Positions 34,330 to 42,137 of a DNA stretch of 48,404 nt are shown here, one piece after another. Made by a program: the position numbers and the translations under genes. A model generated the notes under the pieces. The model was not told the DNA's origin, did no database searches, and saw only the letters and a program-made list of their open reading frames with translations. Positions within the stretch are counted from its first letter, which is position 1. Each line of letters opens with the position of its first letter. This DNA is from Ruminococcus flavefaciens FD-1 (lineage in GTDB: Bacteria; Bacillota; Clostridia; Oscillospirales; Ruminococcaceae). The DNA is taken from positions 4,202 to 52,605 of the forward strand of contig ACOK01000079.1 of NCBI GenBank assembly GCA_000174895.1, read 5' to 3'.

Positions 34330-34661
34330 TACTCTTACAGAAGTTTTTACACGAGTCTATTGAGGGAAACCCTTTTGAAAAAGGGTTCCTCTGACGGAGG
34401 CGGTCCCCTCTGTCAGCTGCGCTGACATCTCCCCACACTGTGGGGAGCGCTGCCCTCAAACTCCCTTCCTAAAACTTTCAGTATTAATTTTTGCCCATTA
34501 TAGGGCGCACTTGAAAGAAATGAAAAATTCTTACTTTACTTGTGTGCGCCCTATAATGGGCAAAAATTCTATTAAAAGTCTTTGGAAAGGGGGTACGGGG
34601 GAAGAACCTTTCCTCAGAAAGGTTTTCCCCGATAAATGCGTATAAAGCTTCTATATGAGAA
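34330..34661. repeat. Inverted-repeat element, copy B (about 330 bases)
   Basis: The ends match copy A at 16989-17086: TACTCTTACAGAAGTTTTT and ACACGAGTCTATTGAGG at the left, and CCTTTCCTCAGAAAGG, TTTTCCCCGATAAA, GCGTATAAAG at the right. Copy B carries about 230 extra bases in the middle, including GTCCCCTC-type and CCCCACA/TGTGGGG hairpins and the 23-bp hairpin at 34488-34566. No ORF. Seen once in full and once in short form within this window. Confidence 0.65.
34488..34566. repeat. Perfect 23-bp inverted repeat nested inside repeat copy B
   Basis: TTTTTGCCCATTATAGGGCG plus CAC at 34488-34510 is exactly complementary to 34544-34566, with a 33-base A/T-rich loop. Copy A lacks it, so it may be a separate small insertion. 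Confidence 0.75.
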
Positions 34662-34689
34662 CAGCAGTTAAGCGGTCTCCTTATTTTTA

Positions 34690-34718
34690 TTGACTAAAAG
34701 GTGTTTTTAATGTATAAT
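34690..34718 (+). promoter_or_regulatory. Promoter of the second PBP/AraC regulator
   Basis: TTGACT (34690-34695), 17 bases, TATAAT (34713-34718), directly after the interrupted terminator. AAAGGAGG and a TTG start follow. Confidence 0.85.
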
Positions 34719-34759
34719 ATAATATATTGATAATTATTATGCATAAAGGAGGATATCGT

Positions 34760-37000
34760 TTGAAAGCAACAGGAAAGATAGCTGTGATAATGCCGCATAT
34801 CGTTCCGCCTATGGATAATGAGCTGCTTTGCGGTGTTTCTGAGGCTTTGAGCGGTTACGGATATGATACCGTTCTTATCACAGGTCTGCTCAATGTTCTC
34901 GGCGATTCGGCAAATGACGGCTATTCTGCGGGACTTGAAAATATCTATACACTTCTTGAATACGCCGAATTTGACGGAGTTGTCTGTGCAGCAGGCAGAT
35001 TCCTTCATCCTGCGCTGAGAGACAAGATACTTGATATTCTGAGAAGACGTGATATCCCTTGCGTTATCCTCGAACACAGCTGCGAAGACTTCGATTGTAT
35101 TTATCCGCCGCAGCGTGAATACATAAAAATGATAACCGAGCATCTGATAAATAAGCACGGATGCCGTAAGCTTTACTGTATCTCCGGAATAAAAGGGGAG
35201 TACTCCTCCGAGGAGAGAATGTCCGGCTTCTGTGATGCGCTTGACGCAGCCGGGATAAGCTGCGACGGTAATTACCTGTTTTACGGCAATTTCTGGAGAG
35301 ATGTGCCCTGCCGCATAGCTGATGAAATCGCTGACGGCAAACTTGAAAAGCCCGACGGTGTTGTTTGCACTAACGATGAAATGGCTATCGCATTCTGCAA
35401 CAGGCTTATCGAAAGAGGGCTGAAAGTTCCCGAGGATGTTGCAGTTACGGGATATGACGGAAATTTTGAAAGTTTTTTCAACGATCCTCCTATAACTACG
35501 GTTACGGGGCATGATTATCAGCTTGGCAGTGAAGCCGCAAAGCGTATGCTTGAAAAGCTGGGGCACACTGATGTGCATATCCCAGAATACGGTCAGCATC
35601 TGCGAATAGGTACAAGCTGCGGATGTGACCTTTCTCTGGCCGTGAGAAATTCCGATGACAACAAGCGCCTTATGAAAAATGTCCGCAGAAATAATCAGAT
35701 GTACGCTGAAAGGCGCTATTACATTACTGCGGATATGATAAGCAAGTTATCGGGATGCGCCGATGTGGATGAACTGATGATGACGACGTCTACCATAGCA
35801 TATCTTCTCCCTAACTGGAATACCCTTGAAATATGCCTGTGCAGGGACTGGAGCTTTGACCTTGAAGCACCTGACCGTTTCAGGACAGAGGGCTACTCCG
35901 AAAAAATGGAGCACAGGCTGTATCTGAAAAAATGCTTCGATACATGGGCTACAGGAGAATTCAGCGTAAGCAAGGTACTTCCGTCATTTGACCTGCCCCA
36001 CGAGCCTATGGTGTACGTCATATCCTCAATGCACTTCAAACATCAGATATTCGGATATATAGGTATGTCATACGACAGTCCTTACGATTTTCTTCTTGAT
36101 GAATACTATGTCAACTGGTGCGACTGCGTTTCAAACGGACTGAACATGATCCAGAATTCCCAGTATAAGAATTACGTCAAGGAGCATTTTGCCAGTCTTC
36201 TCACAGTTGATACCTCTTCGGGTCTGTACAACAAACGAGGACTTATGGAGAATATCACCACTTTTATTTCGGGATGCACCAAAAATGACAAGAAATGTGC
36301 CGCTGTGACCATGTCCTACGAAAGAAGCAAGGAACATTACGAACTTTCGCCCCTTCTTGCAATTGCCAATATTTTCCGCCACAGCGAATCAAGAGATGTC
36401 CTTCTTGCAAGACCGAAGGATGATGTGATAATCTGTCTTATCAGCACTGACAATACAAAGGAACAGCACGTTATCGACAGTATGCTGAAAGTCATTTCAC
36501 ATCATTTTTCTGATACCTACGGCGGTGCTTTCCATACCGCCCTGGATGATATAGCCATTTGCTGTTCATTCCTCGATATACGAAATATAGGCAATATCGA
36601 AAAGGAAGTAGACAGACTTATCGAGAAGGCATCCGATAAGGCAAAGGTGCTTGCTGTTAACAGCGGAAACTGCTACAGCCAGCTTCAGAATGCACGCAGA
36701 AGGATACTCGAATCGCCGCAGCTTGACTGGAATGTGGATGATATCGCTCACGAAGCAGGCATCAGCAAAAGCTACTTCCAGAGACTGTACCGTGAGACTT
36801 TCAATACAAGCTGTATGGACGACATTATCAATGCCAGAATTGAACGAGCAAAGCGTCTGCTTGAGAATACAGACCGTCAGATAGGCGATATCGCTGAGGA
36901 ATGCGGATATGCTTCGGGAAGTCATTTTATGAGACAGTTCCGTCAGAAAACAGGTCTTACCGCTTCCGAGTACCGCAAAAATGCGCAGGAAAAGCAATGA
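34760..37000 (+). CDS. Large regulator: LacI-type sensor, degenerate GGDEF-like centre, AraC-type DNA-binding domain
   Basis: 746 residues from the TTG at 34760, seven bases after AAAGGAGG; no ATG fits that site. The N-terminal sensor domain (about 1-275) contains GKLEKPDGVVCTNDEMAIAFCNRLIERGLKVPEDVAVTGYDG, as in LacI/XylR. A central region at about 300-470 is unassigned. At about 475-640, LLTVDTSSGLYNKRGLMENI resembles the start of a GGDEF domain (DxLTGLxNRRG), but the GG(D/E)EF active-site motif is missing. The C-terminus is an AraC double helix-turn-helix (VDDIAHEAGISKSYFQRLYRETFNTS...DIAEECGYASGSHFMRQFRQKTGLTASEYR). It is a paralog of the regulator at 26574 and lies among carbohydrate enzymes. 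Confidence 0.85.
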   Translation: MKATGKIAVIMPHIVPPMDNELLCGVSEALSGYGYDTVLITGLLNVLGDSANDGYSAGLENIYTLLEYAEFDGVVCAAGRFLHPALRDKILDILRRRDIPCVILEHSCEDFDCIYPPQREYIKMITEHLINKHGCRKLYCISGIKGEYSSEERMSGFCDALDAAGISCDGNYLFYGNFWRDVPCRIADEIADGKLEKPDGVVCTNDEMAIAFCNRLIERGLKVPEDVAVTGYDGNFESFFNDPPITTVTGHDYQLGSEAAKRMLEKLGHTDVHIPEYGQHLRIGTSCGCDLSLAVRNSDDNKRLMKNVRRNNQMYAERRYYITADMISKLSGCADVDELMMTTSTIAYLLPNWNTLEICLCRDWSFDLEAPDRFRTEGYSEKMEHRLYLKKCFDTWATGEFSVSKVLPSFDLPHEPMVYVISSMHFKHQIFGYIGMSYDSPYDFLLDEYYVNWCDCVSNGLNMIQNSQYKNYVKEHFASLLTVDTSSGLYNKRGLMENITTFISGCTKNDKKCAAVTMSYERSKEHYELSPLLAIANIFRHSESRDVLLARPKDDVIICLISTDNTKEQHVIDSMLKVISHHFSDTYGGAFHTALDDIAICCSFLDIRNIGNIEKEVDRLIEKASDKAKVLAVNSGNCYSQLQNARRRILESPQLDWNVDDIAHEAGISKSYFQRLYRETFNTSCMDDIINARIERAKRLLENTDRQIGDIAEECGYASGSHFMRQFRQKTGLTASEYRKNAQEKQ

Positions 37001-37024
37001 CGGACAGTTTGAACTGTCCGCCTT
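37001..37024. terminator. Palindromic hairpin between convergent genes, likely terminator
   Basis: A perfect 20-base palindrome, CGGACAGTT/AACTGTCCG, starts right at the regulator stop and is followed by CCTTT. The U-run is short, so termination strength is uncertain. Confidence 0.6.
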
Positions 37025-37032
37025 TAGTAAGC

Positions 37033-38097
37033 TTATAAAATCCCGAGACTTCTGATATATTCCGCAAATTCCTCTGCGGCATATTCGTGAGTATCTTCGG
37101 ATGGGTGCCAGTTTGAACCGAAACCTAAGTCACCGTTCTGACCTGTGAATCTGAATTCTGATATGCGTTGGCTGTCATTTTTCTTGAACCGCTCAACCGC
37201 CTTGCTTATGCGGTCCGTGAGTTCGGCTGATATGGGGATTATTCCTATGGAAGCAATGATAAAAGCTTCGGGATGACATCTGTGGACTGTCTGAAGAAAA
37301 ACATAGTAAGCCGCTTCAAATTCATCAAACGCACCGTCGTTGACGGTACAGAAAGAGTTGTCGTTGGTTCCGAGATTTACTACGATAATATCGCATGGCA
37401 GAAGGCTGTGATCCCATTTCTCAGCATCAAGGTCACGGCCGTTGGCTTTCTTGTAGGAATGGCAGGTCTTATCGTAATGCGGAGGAAGGACCTCACGGGT
37501 ATTTCTGTTCCCGTCTGCGGTCCATCCGCTGATAATGCCATAACCGCTGTATGAGAACATTGCACATTCGGTGCCAAGCATTTCGGCGGTTTTCCATGCA
37601 TAGGACTTCATAGCGTTCTGAGTCTCGGTGGAAAAATCCGACTCGGTATTTGAATCATCAACGCCGTATCCGCAGGTAATCGAATCTCCTATGAACCCGA
37701 TACGTTTTGGTCTTGTGGGTGCAGGTATGACAACAGCATCGTCGTCAGTTTCTACCTTTGCATAGGCAAGAGAAAAGGCGGCTTCGGAAAGCTTGATGAT
37801 CTCCACATCAGCATCGGTCTCGTGATCTGATGACACAATGGAATAGCGCTCGCAGTCGTAGGAAATTATCTTTTTGATCCTGTATCTGCCGTTTACTCTG
37901 ACAGCGATGCGTGGCTTGTTGCGTGAGAGTTCCTCTTTATAGGAATCGTCGTCACATCCGAAGATGATATCCAGTTTTCTGCCCATGAATCTGAATGAAA
38001 ATCCCGATCCTGACTGTGTAAGCCATAGCGCAGGATCGTCATAGACAACTCTTCCAATGTGTTTGACTGTATCTGATGTTAAACTGATATTTTTCAT
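37033..38097 (-). CDS. CE2-type carbohydrate esterase (SGNH hydrolase), apparently cytoplasmic
   Basis: 354 residues from the ATG at 38097 (AAGGAGAG upstream; the longer frame is not credible). An N-terminal jelly-roll domain (about 1-125) is followed by an SGNH esterase domain. The catalytic Ser is in IGFIGDSITCGYGV, with GTNDN and HPSEDTHEYAA toward the end. This two-domain arrangement is that of CE2 acetyl esterases, which remove acetyl groups from xylan, mannan or oligosaccharides. There is no signal peptide or dockerin, so I infer deacetylation of imported oligosaccharides. It is divergent from the other SGNH hydrolase, with only 31 bases between start codons. Confidence 0.85.
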   Translation of the reverse strand: MKNISLTSDTVKHIGRVVYDDPALWLTQSGSGFSFRFMGRKLDIIFGCDDDSYKEELSRNKPRIAVRVNGRYRIKKIISYDCERYSIVSSDHETDADVEIIKLSEAAFSLAYAKVETDDDAVVIPAPTRPKRIGFIGDSITCGYGVDDSNTESDFSTETQNAMKSYAWKTAEMLGTECAMFSYSGYGIISGWTADGNRNTREVLPPHYDKTCHSYKKANGRDLDAEKWDHSLLPCDIIVVNLGTNDNSFCTVNDGAFDEFEAAYYVFLQTVHRCHPEAFIIASIGIIPISAELTDRISKAVERFKKNDSQRISEFRFTGQNGDLGFGSNWHPSEDTHEYAAEEFAEYIRSLGIL

Positions 38098-38128
38098 AAT
38101 AACTCTCCTTTTGAAAGGATGGATGGAA

Positions 38129-39106
38129 ATGATAATAAGAAAAATGCTGCCGCTATGTGCAGCTGCTGTAATATCTCTGCCTTCGATAAAACTGACTGAG
38201 ATACCCGAAAAAGAAGTTGTACATAATATAGAAGTGCCGCCGAAAATGGTATTTCTCGGAGACTCCATTGCCGCAGGATACGGCCTTGAGGGTTATACCT
38301 CGGAGGACAATTACAACTGCCGTTCGTACTCAAATATCCTCAAAGAAAAATACACTGAGGAGTTAAAGGAGGAATGCGGTCATGAGATGGTGAACAAGGC
38401 TGTTTCCGGTGCGACTTCTCAGGATCTCATTGATCTTCTGAAGAGTGGTAAGCTTGACAAAGACCTGAAGGACTGCGACGCTGTAGTAGTGTCCATCGGA
38501 GGAAATGATCTGCTTGGAATAATGCTGGGACTTCTCGAAAAACTGGGAGTCAGCGAATCAGGAACTTTTGATTCCGGCGGACTTAATATTTTCGCAGCCG
38601 CCTCAGCTTTTCTCAGCATGGACGGGGATGTTAACGCTGCACTGGACGGTTTTGAAGAAAATATCAAGGTGATATCCGAAGAACTCAGCAAGAGAACTGA
38701 CGGAACAGTCTACATACAGACTTTATACGATCCGCTGGAGTATTTTACCAATTTCAGCATGGTCACGGATTTTTCAGCCGAGAAAATAGGCAGATTCAAC
38801 GACATAATCAGGTCAAATGCAGCTGACAGTTATACTGTTATAGACGTTGCTTCCGACTTCAAGGGGAAAGCCGGGAAACTTACAAATATCAGCAATTTCG
38901 ACATTCATCCCAATCAGGAGGGACATGATCTTATCGCTGAGGAAGTGGACAGTGCTTTCCGTGCAACCGGATTCAGCTATACTACTATCGAATACGGTGA
39001 GAAGCGGCTTACCAACGAAGGAAAAAAGGCTGTTGGCGGCGGTATCGCTGGCATGGGACTGCTGTTCGTATCGGGTACATGGCTGCTTGTGCGAAAGAAA
39101 AAATGA
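38129..39106 (+). CDS. SGNH/GDSL hydrolase with signal peptide and C-terminal membrane anchor
   Basis: About 325 residues from the ATG at 38129 (AAGGAT eight bases before). N-terminal signal sequence or anchor (about 1-18), then a GDSL esterase domain at about 40-285: block I FLGDSIAAGYG, block III VVSIGGNDLL, block V FDIHPNQEGHDL with the catalytic Asp/His pair. A C-terminal hydrophobic helix with a basic end (GGGIAGMGLLFVSGTWLLVRKKK) should hold it on the membrane, facing out; there is no LPXTG. The substrate is unknown; acyl groups on polysaccharide or peptidoglycan are plausible. It shares a very short divergent region with the CE2 gene. Confidence 0.85.
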   Translation: MIIRKMLPLCAAAVISLPSIKLTEIPEKEVVHNIEVPPKMVFLGDSIAAGYGLEGYTSEDNYNCRSYSNILKEKYTEELKEECGHEMVNKAVSGATSQDLIDLLKSGKLDKDLKDCDAVVVSIGGNDLLGIMLGLLEKLGVSESGTFDSGGLNIFAAASAFLSMDGDVNAALDGFEENIKVISEELSKRTDGTVYIQTLYDPLEYFTNFSMVTDFSAEKIGRFNDIIRSNAADSYTVIDVASDFKGKAGKLTNISNFDIHPNQEGHDLIAEEVDSAFRATGFSYTTIEYGEKRLTNEGKKAVGGGIAGMGLLFVSGTWLLVRKKK

Positions 39107-39111
39107 CAGAT

Positions 39112-39139
39112 CCGGCTCATAGAATTATGAGCCGTTTTT
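39112..39139 (+). terminator. Intrinsic terminator of the SGNH hydrolase gene
   Basis: CGGCTCATA/TATGAGCCG stem, 5-base loop, then TTTTT. It overlaps the last codons of the convergent GH16 gene. Confidence 0.85.
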
Positions 39140-40573
39140 CTTTGTCCATTTGATGTTTGAAAGCGTTACTTCGTGTGATCCCACAGAAGCGGCATTGCCG
39201 ATATTACCCAGCTGGAACTTTATATCCGCCGACATATCGCCTGCAAAATTCACATCGAAGCTGAAATGCTTTTTCTCTGAGGAAACAGTGACTTTTTCGT
39301 CAAGATAGCGAGTGTATGAGGAGTCCTCAGCTGTGACTGTCATTTCTCTTTCGGCTGTGGAAACGGCATCAAATTCAAGCTGCCATGTGTCGCCTGCCTG
39401 AACTTTCTGACCACGGAGAAGCGCCATGACTCCGTATTCGAGGGAACCTACGGAATCGATATGCACAAGAGTGCAGCCGTCCTTGTTGGCAACGTAGGCT
39501 TCGGCGCCTTCGATATATGAACCCAGTGCCATTGACGTAACAGGAGTGGGCGCAAAGTCATCGCCGTTTTTGCTGTAGACCTTTACGTAGTCGATATCGA
39601 AATGCTTTTCTCCGTCAGCGAAAGTGGCAGGATCGGCATAAATACCGTCGATACCGTCAAAGTGTCCGCCTACGGCAAGATTGAGGATTATGTAGAAATT
39701 CTGGTCGAACGGCGCAGGATACGGACGGTCAACGGTGAACCAGTCCTTCTGGGTGCTGTATAGGTCGTCGTCAACGTACCATCTCATCTCGTCCTTGTCC
39801 CATTCAATGCTGTAGGTGTGCCAGTTTTCGGTGCTGTCGCCGTTCTGGAACAGGTAATCGTTGGTGAGATATGTATTATTCGGCCAAACATCGCCGAAGT
39901 GGATAGTTCCGCATATCTTGTCGGGAGTGCTGCCCCAGCCCTCCATAATGTCGATCTCACCCGAAGCCGCCCAGCCGCCGTAGACGCTGTCTTCGGGAAG
40001 CATCCATATAGCAGGCCACAGCGACTTTCCGCTGTCACACTTTGCACGTACCTCTATGCGTCCGCCGCAGGTCGAGAACTTATGCTGAGTGCTGAGACGG
40101 GACGAGGTATACTCATAGTTCCCCTGAACAGCATCGGTGTAGTTTTCCTTGCGTGCGGCAATAGTAAGCACACCATCGCTGACTGAGGCATTTTTGTCAG
40201 TATAGAATTCCTGTTCGTTGTTGCCCCAGCCGTTTGTGACGTAATTGCCGTTCTCGTCCAGTTTCCAGTTTCCGAGCTCGTATGACCATTTATCGGTATC
40301 GAGGGAGTTTCCGTCGAATTCATCGCTCCAGATAAGAGTATATCCTTCAGCGGTTACGGGAGCTTTGTACTGTCCGTGAAGAAAGCTGCTGAGACTTTCA
40401 AGCTCTTCCTTTGAAGCGGATCTCTGTCTTGCTGATATCATGTCAAAAACGTCAACGGTCTCGTCACTGTTGTAGTCCATGTCTATTCTGCTGACAGCGT
40501 ACACGCATACAGGTATCGCAGCCGAAACGATGCATCCGGTCATCAGAAGTGATAATAATTTTTTACTTTTCAT
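39125..40573 (-). CDS. GH16 beta-glucanase (laminarinase/lichenase type) with N-terminal half-dockerin
   Basis: 482 residues from the ATG at 40573, behind GAGGAG. Signal peptide (about 1-26). A single calcium-loop repeat follows, DMDYNSDETVDVFDMISARQR (about 30-52), half of a normal dockerin. The GH16 domain covers about 73-330 (IWSDEFDGNSLDTDKWSYELG, SGEIDIMEGWGS with the two catalytic Glu residues, GGRIEVRAKCDSGKSLWPAIWMLP). A C-terminal beta-sandwich of about 120 residues resembles CBM4-type modules. It should cleave beta-1,3 or mixed-linkage glucan. Whether one repeat is enough to dock is doubtful. Confidence 0.9.
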   Translation of the reverse strand: MKSKKLLSLLMTGCIVSAAIPVCVYAVSRIDMDYNSDETVDVFDMISARQRSASKEELESLSSFLHGQYKAPVTAEGYTLIWSDEFDGNSLDTDKWSYELGNWKLDENGNYVTNGWGNNEQEFYTDKNASVSDGVLTIAARKENYTDAVQGNYEYTSSRLSTQHKFSTCGGRIEVRAKCDSGKSLWPAIWMLPEDSVYGGWAASGEIDIMEGWGSTPDKICGTIHFGDVWPNNTYLTNDYLFQNGDSTENWHTYSIEWDKDEMRWYVDDDLYSTQKDWFTVDRPYPAPFDQNFYIILNLAVGGHFDGIDGIYADPATFADGEKHFDIDYVKVYSKNGDDFAPTPVTSMALGSYIEGAEAYVANKDGCTLVHIDSVGSLEYGVMALLRGQKVQAGDTWQLEFDAVSTAEREMTVTAEDSSYTRYLDEKVTVSSEKKHFSFDVNFAGDMSADIKFQLGNIGNAASVGSHEVTLSNIKWTKKNGS

Positions 40574-40604
40574 AATATTCTCCTCGTCATTAAACACTGA
40601 GCAG

Positions 40605-40619
40605 TTGATAATCTATCAA
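40605..40619 (-). promoter_or_regulatory. Inverted repeat between GH16 promoter and start, possible operator
   Basis: TTGATA-3-TATCAA lies 15 bases downstream of the GH16 -10 box. A related sequence, TTGATAATAAATATCA, lies in the PL11 leader at 26351-26366. Confidence 0.35.
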
Positions 40620-40633
40620 ATCATGATAACACA

Positions 40634-40662
40634 AGTATATCATATTCTATTGAAAATTACAA
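40634..40662 (-). promoter_or_regulatory. Promoter of the GH16 gene
   Basis: On the minus strand TTGTAA (40662-40657), 17 bases, TATACT (40639-40634). Confidence 0.7.
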
Positions 40663-40678
40663 TCTTTTTCATCGGGTA

Positions 40679-40707
40679 TTTTACTTTGAGACAAAAGGTG
40701 ATATAAT
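40679..40707 (+). promoter_or_regulatory. Promoter of the MATE-GTPase genes
   Basis: TTTTAC (40679-40684), 17 bases, TATAAT (40702-40707). The -10 is perfect and the -35 weak. Confidence 0.5.
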
Positions 40708-40736
40708 TATTATAGAATAGAAACGGAGGAATGAAA

Positions 40737-42137
40737 GTGAAAAAGACATCAAAGGATATGGATATGCTGGACGGCTCAATGGGCGATAAGATATTGCTGT
40801 TTGCCCTGCCTCTTGCGGCCACGGGAATCCTTCAGCAGTTGTTCAATGCTGCGGATATTGCGGTAGTCGGACGTTTTGTCGGAAAGAATGCCATGGCGGC
40901 GGTGGGAAGCAATTCTCCTATAATCGCTCTTATCATCAGCTTGTTCACAGGTATATCCATCGGTGCGAATGTTGTAATTGCAAAATTTATCGGACAGAAC
41001 AGAAAAGACGGAGTTAAACGTGCGGTACATACAGCTTTGCTTTTTGCCTTTCTCAGCGGCATAGTTTTTGCTGTGATATGTCTGCTTCTTTCGAGAAGAA
41101 TACTGAGCCTTATGTCCATCCCCGAAAATGTATTCGACATGGCTCTGCTTTATTTCCGTGTGTACATTGCAGGAATGCCCGTTATTCTTCTGTATGACTT
41201 TGCTTCGGCTATATTCAGAAGCAGAGGCAATACCCGTACACCGCTGATATGCCTGCTGGTTTCGGGAATCATCAATGTGGTGCTGAACCTGTTTTTCGTC
41301 ATCGTGCTGAAAATGACCGTAAACGGCGTAGCACTTGCAACCGTTATTGCGAACCTGATAAGCTCTGCTCTTCTTATCTGGTTCCTTTCGCACGATGATT
41401 CGGAAGTGCATTTCAGTTTCAGCAGTCTGAGGATAGACATATACACACTGAAAGAGATGATCAGGATAGGTCTTCCTGCAGGAGTTCAGGGCATGGTCTT
41501 TGCACTGTCGAATATTCTCATTCAGTCATCCATCAACAAGCTTGGCGAGGACGTAATGGCAGCATCATCGGCTGCATTCAACATCGAGATATTCGCCTAC
41601 TACATAATCAACGCTTTCGGTCAGGCCTGCACCACATTTGTGGGACAGAATTACGGCGCAGGAAAACCTGACAGATGCATAAAGGCTACAAGGATTGCAT
41701 TCATGCTGGATATGGTTTTCACGCTCGTTCTTTCGGGGCTGATACTTCTTCTCGGCAAGCACCTTCTCGGAATATTCAATGACGATCCTGTTGTTATCGA
41801 AACGGGAATTATTCGTCTCAGGTACATTCTTCTTGCTGAGGGCGTGAACGTCGTTATTGAGATATGTTCGGGCTGTATGAGAGGTTACGGACGTTCAATG
41901 GTGCCTGCACTGCTTTGCATGGGCGGTATATGCGGAGTGAGGATCAGCTGGGTCTATACTGCTTTCAGAATGAAGAGCACATTTCCTGTACTGCTGACAG
42001 CTTATCCTCTCAGCTGGGTAGTAACTGCGATAGCGCTGGCTATTGCGTATTTCTGGATGAAGAACCACAGCATGAAGGACTTCTTCTCAGGCGAGAAGAA
42101 TATCGTTTACAAAGGAGCGGCAAATGACAAAAATTGA
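40737..42137 (+). CDS. MATE-family multidrug/toxin efflux transporter
   Basis: About 466 residues with 12 hydrophobic segments in two homologous halves (GDKILLFALPLAATGILQQLFNAADIAVVGRFVGKNAMAAVGSN; MIRIGLPAGVQGMVFALSNILIQSSIN). These are typical of MATE exporters driven by Na+ or H+. The GGAGGA ribosome site touches an ATG at 40731, so I prefer the in-frame GTG at 40737, six bases away. The following GTPase gene overlaps its last 14 bases. Substrate unknown. Confidence 0.92.
   Translation: MKKTSKDMDMLDGSMGDKILLFALPLAATGILQQLFNAADIAVVGRFVGKNAMAAVGSNSPIIALIISLFTGISIGANVVIAKFIGQNRKDGVKRAVHTALLFAFLSGIVFAVICLLLSRRILSLMSIPENVFDMALLYFRVYIAGMPVILLYDFASAIFRSRGNTRTPLICLLVSGIINVVLNLFFVIVLKMTVNGVALATVIANLISSALLIWFLSHDDSEVHFSFSSLRIDIYTLKEMIRIGLPAGVQGMVFALSNILIQSSINKLGEDVMAASSAAFNIEIFAYYIINAFGQACTTFVGQNYGAGKPDRCIKATRIAFMLDMVFTLVLSGLILLLGKHLLGIFNDDPVVIETGIIRLRYILLAEGVNVVIEICSGCMRGYGRSMVPALLCMGGICGVRISWVYTAFRMKSTFPVLLTAYPLSWVVTAIALAIAYFWMKNHSMKDFFSGEKNIVYKGAANDKN

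Larger units (their letters stand above)
34310..34688 (+). terminator. Terminator of the ExbB-like cluster, interrupted by a repeat in its loop
   Basis: The left arm (34310-34329) starts AAGGAGAC and ends TTAACTGCTG. The right arm (34662-34682) starts CAGCAGTTAA and ends GTCTCCTT, followed by ATTTTT. The arms are separated by about 330 bases of repeat, the same arrangement as at 16967-17116. Confidence 0.65.

Noticed and set aside
34694..35599. 301-residue minus-strand ORF opposite the second regulator
   Set aside because: It lies antisense to the well-supported sensor domain and has no family features.
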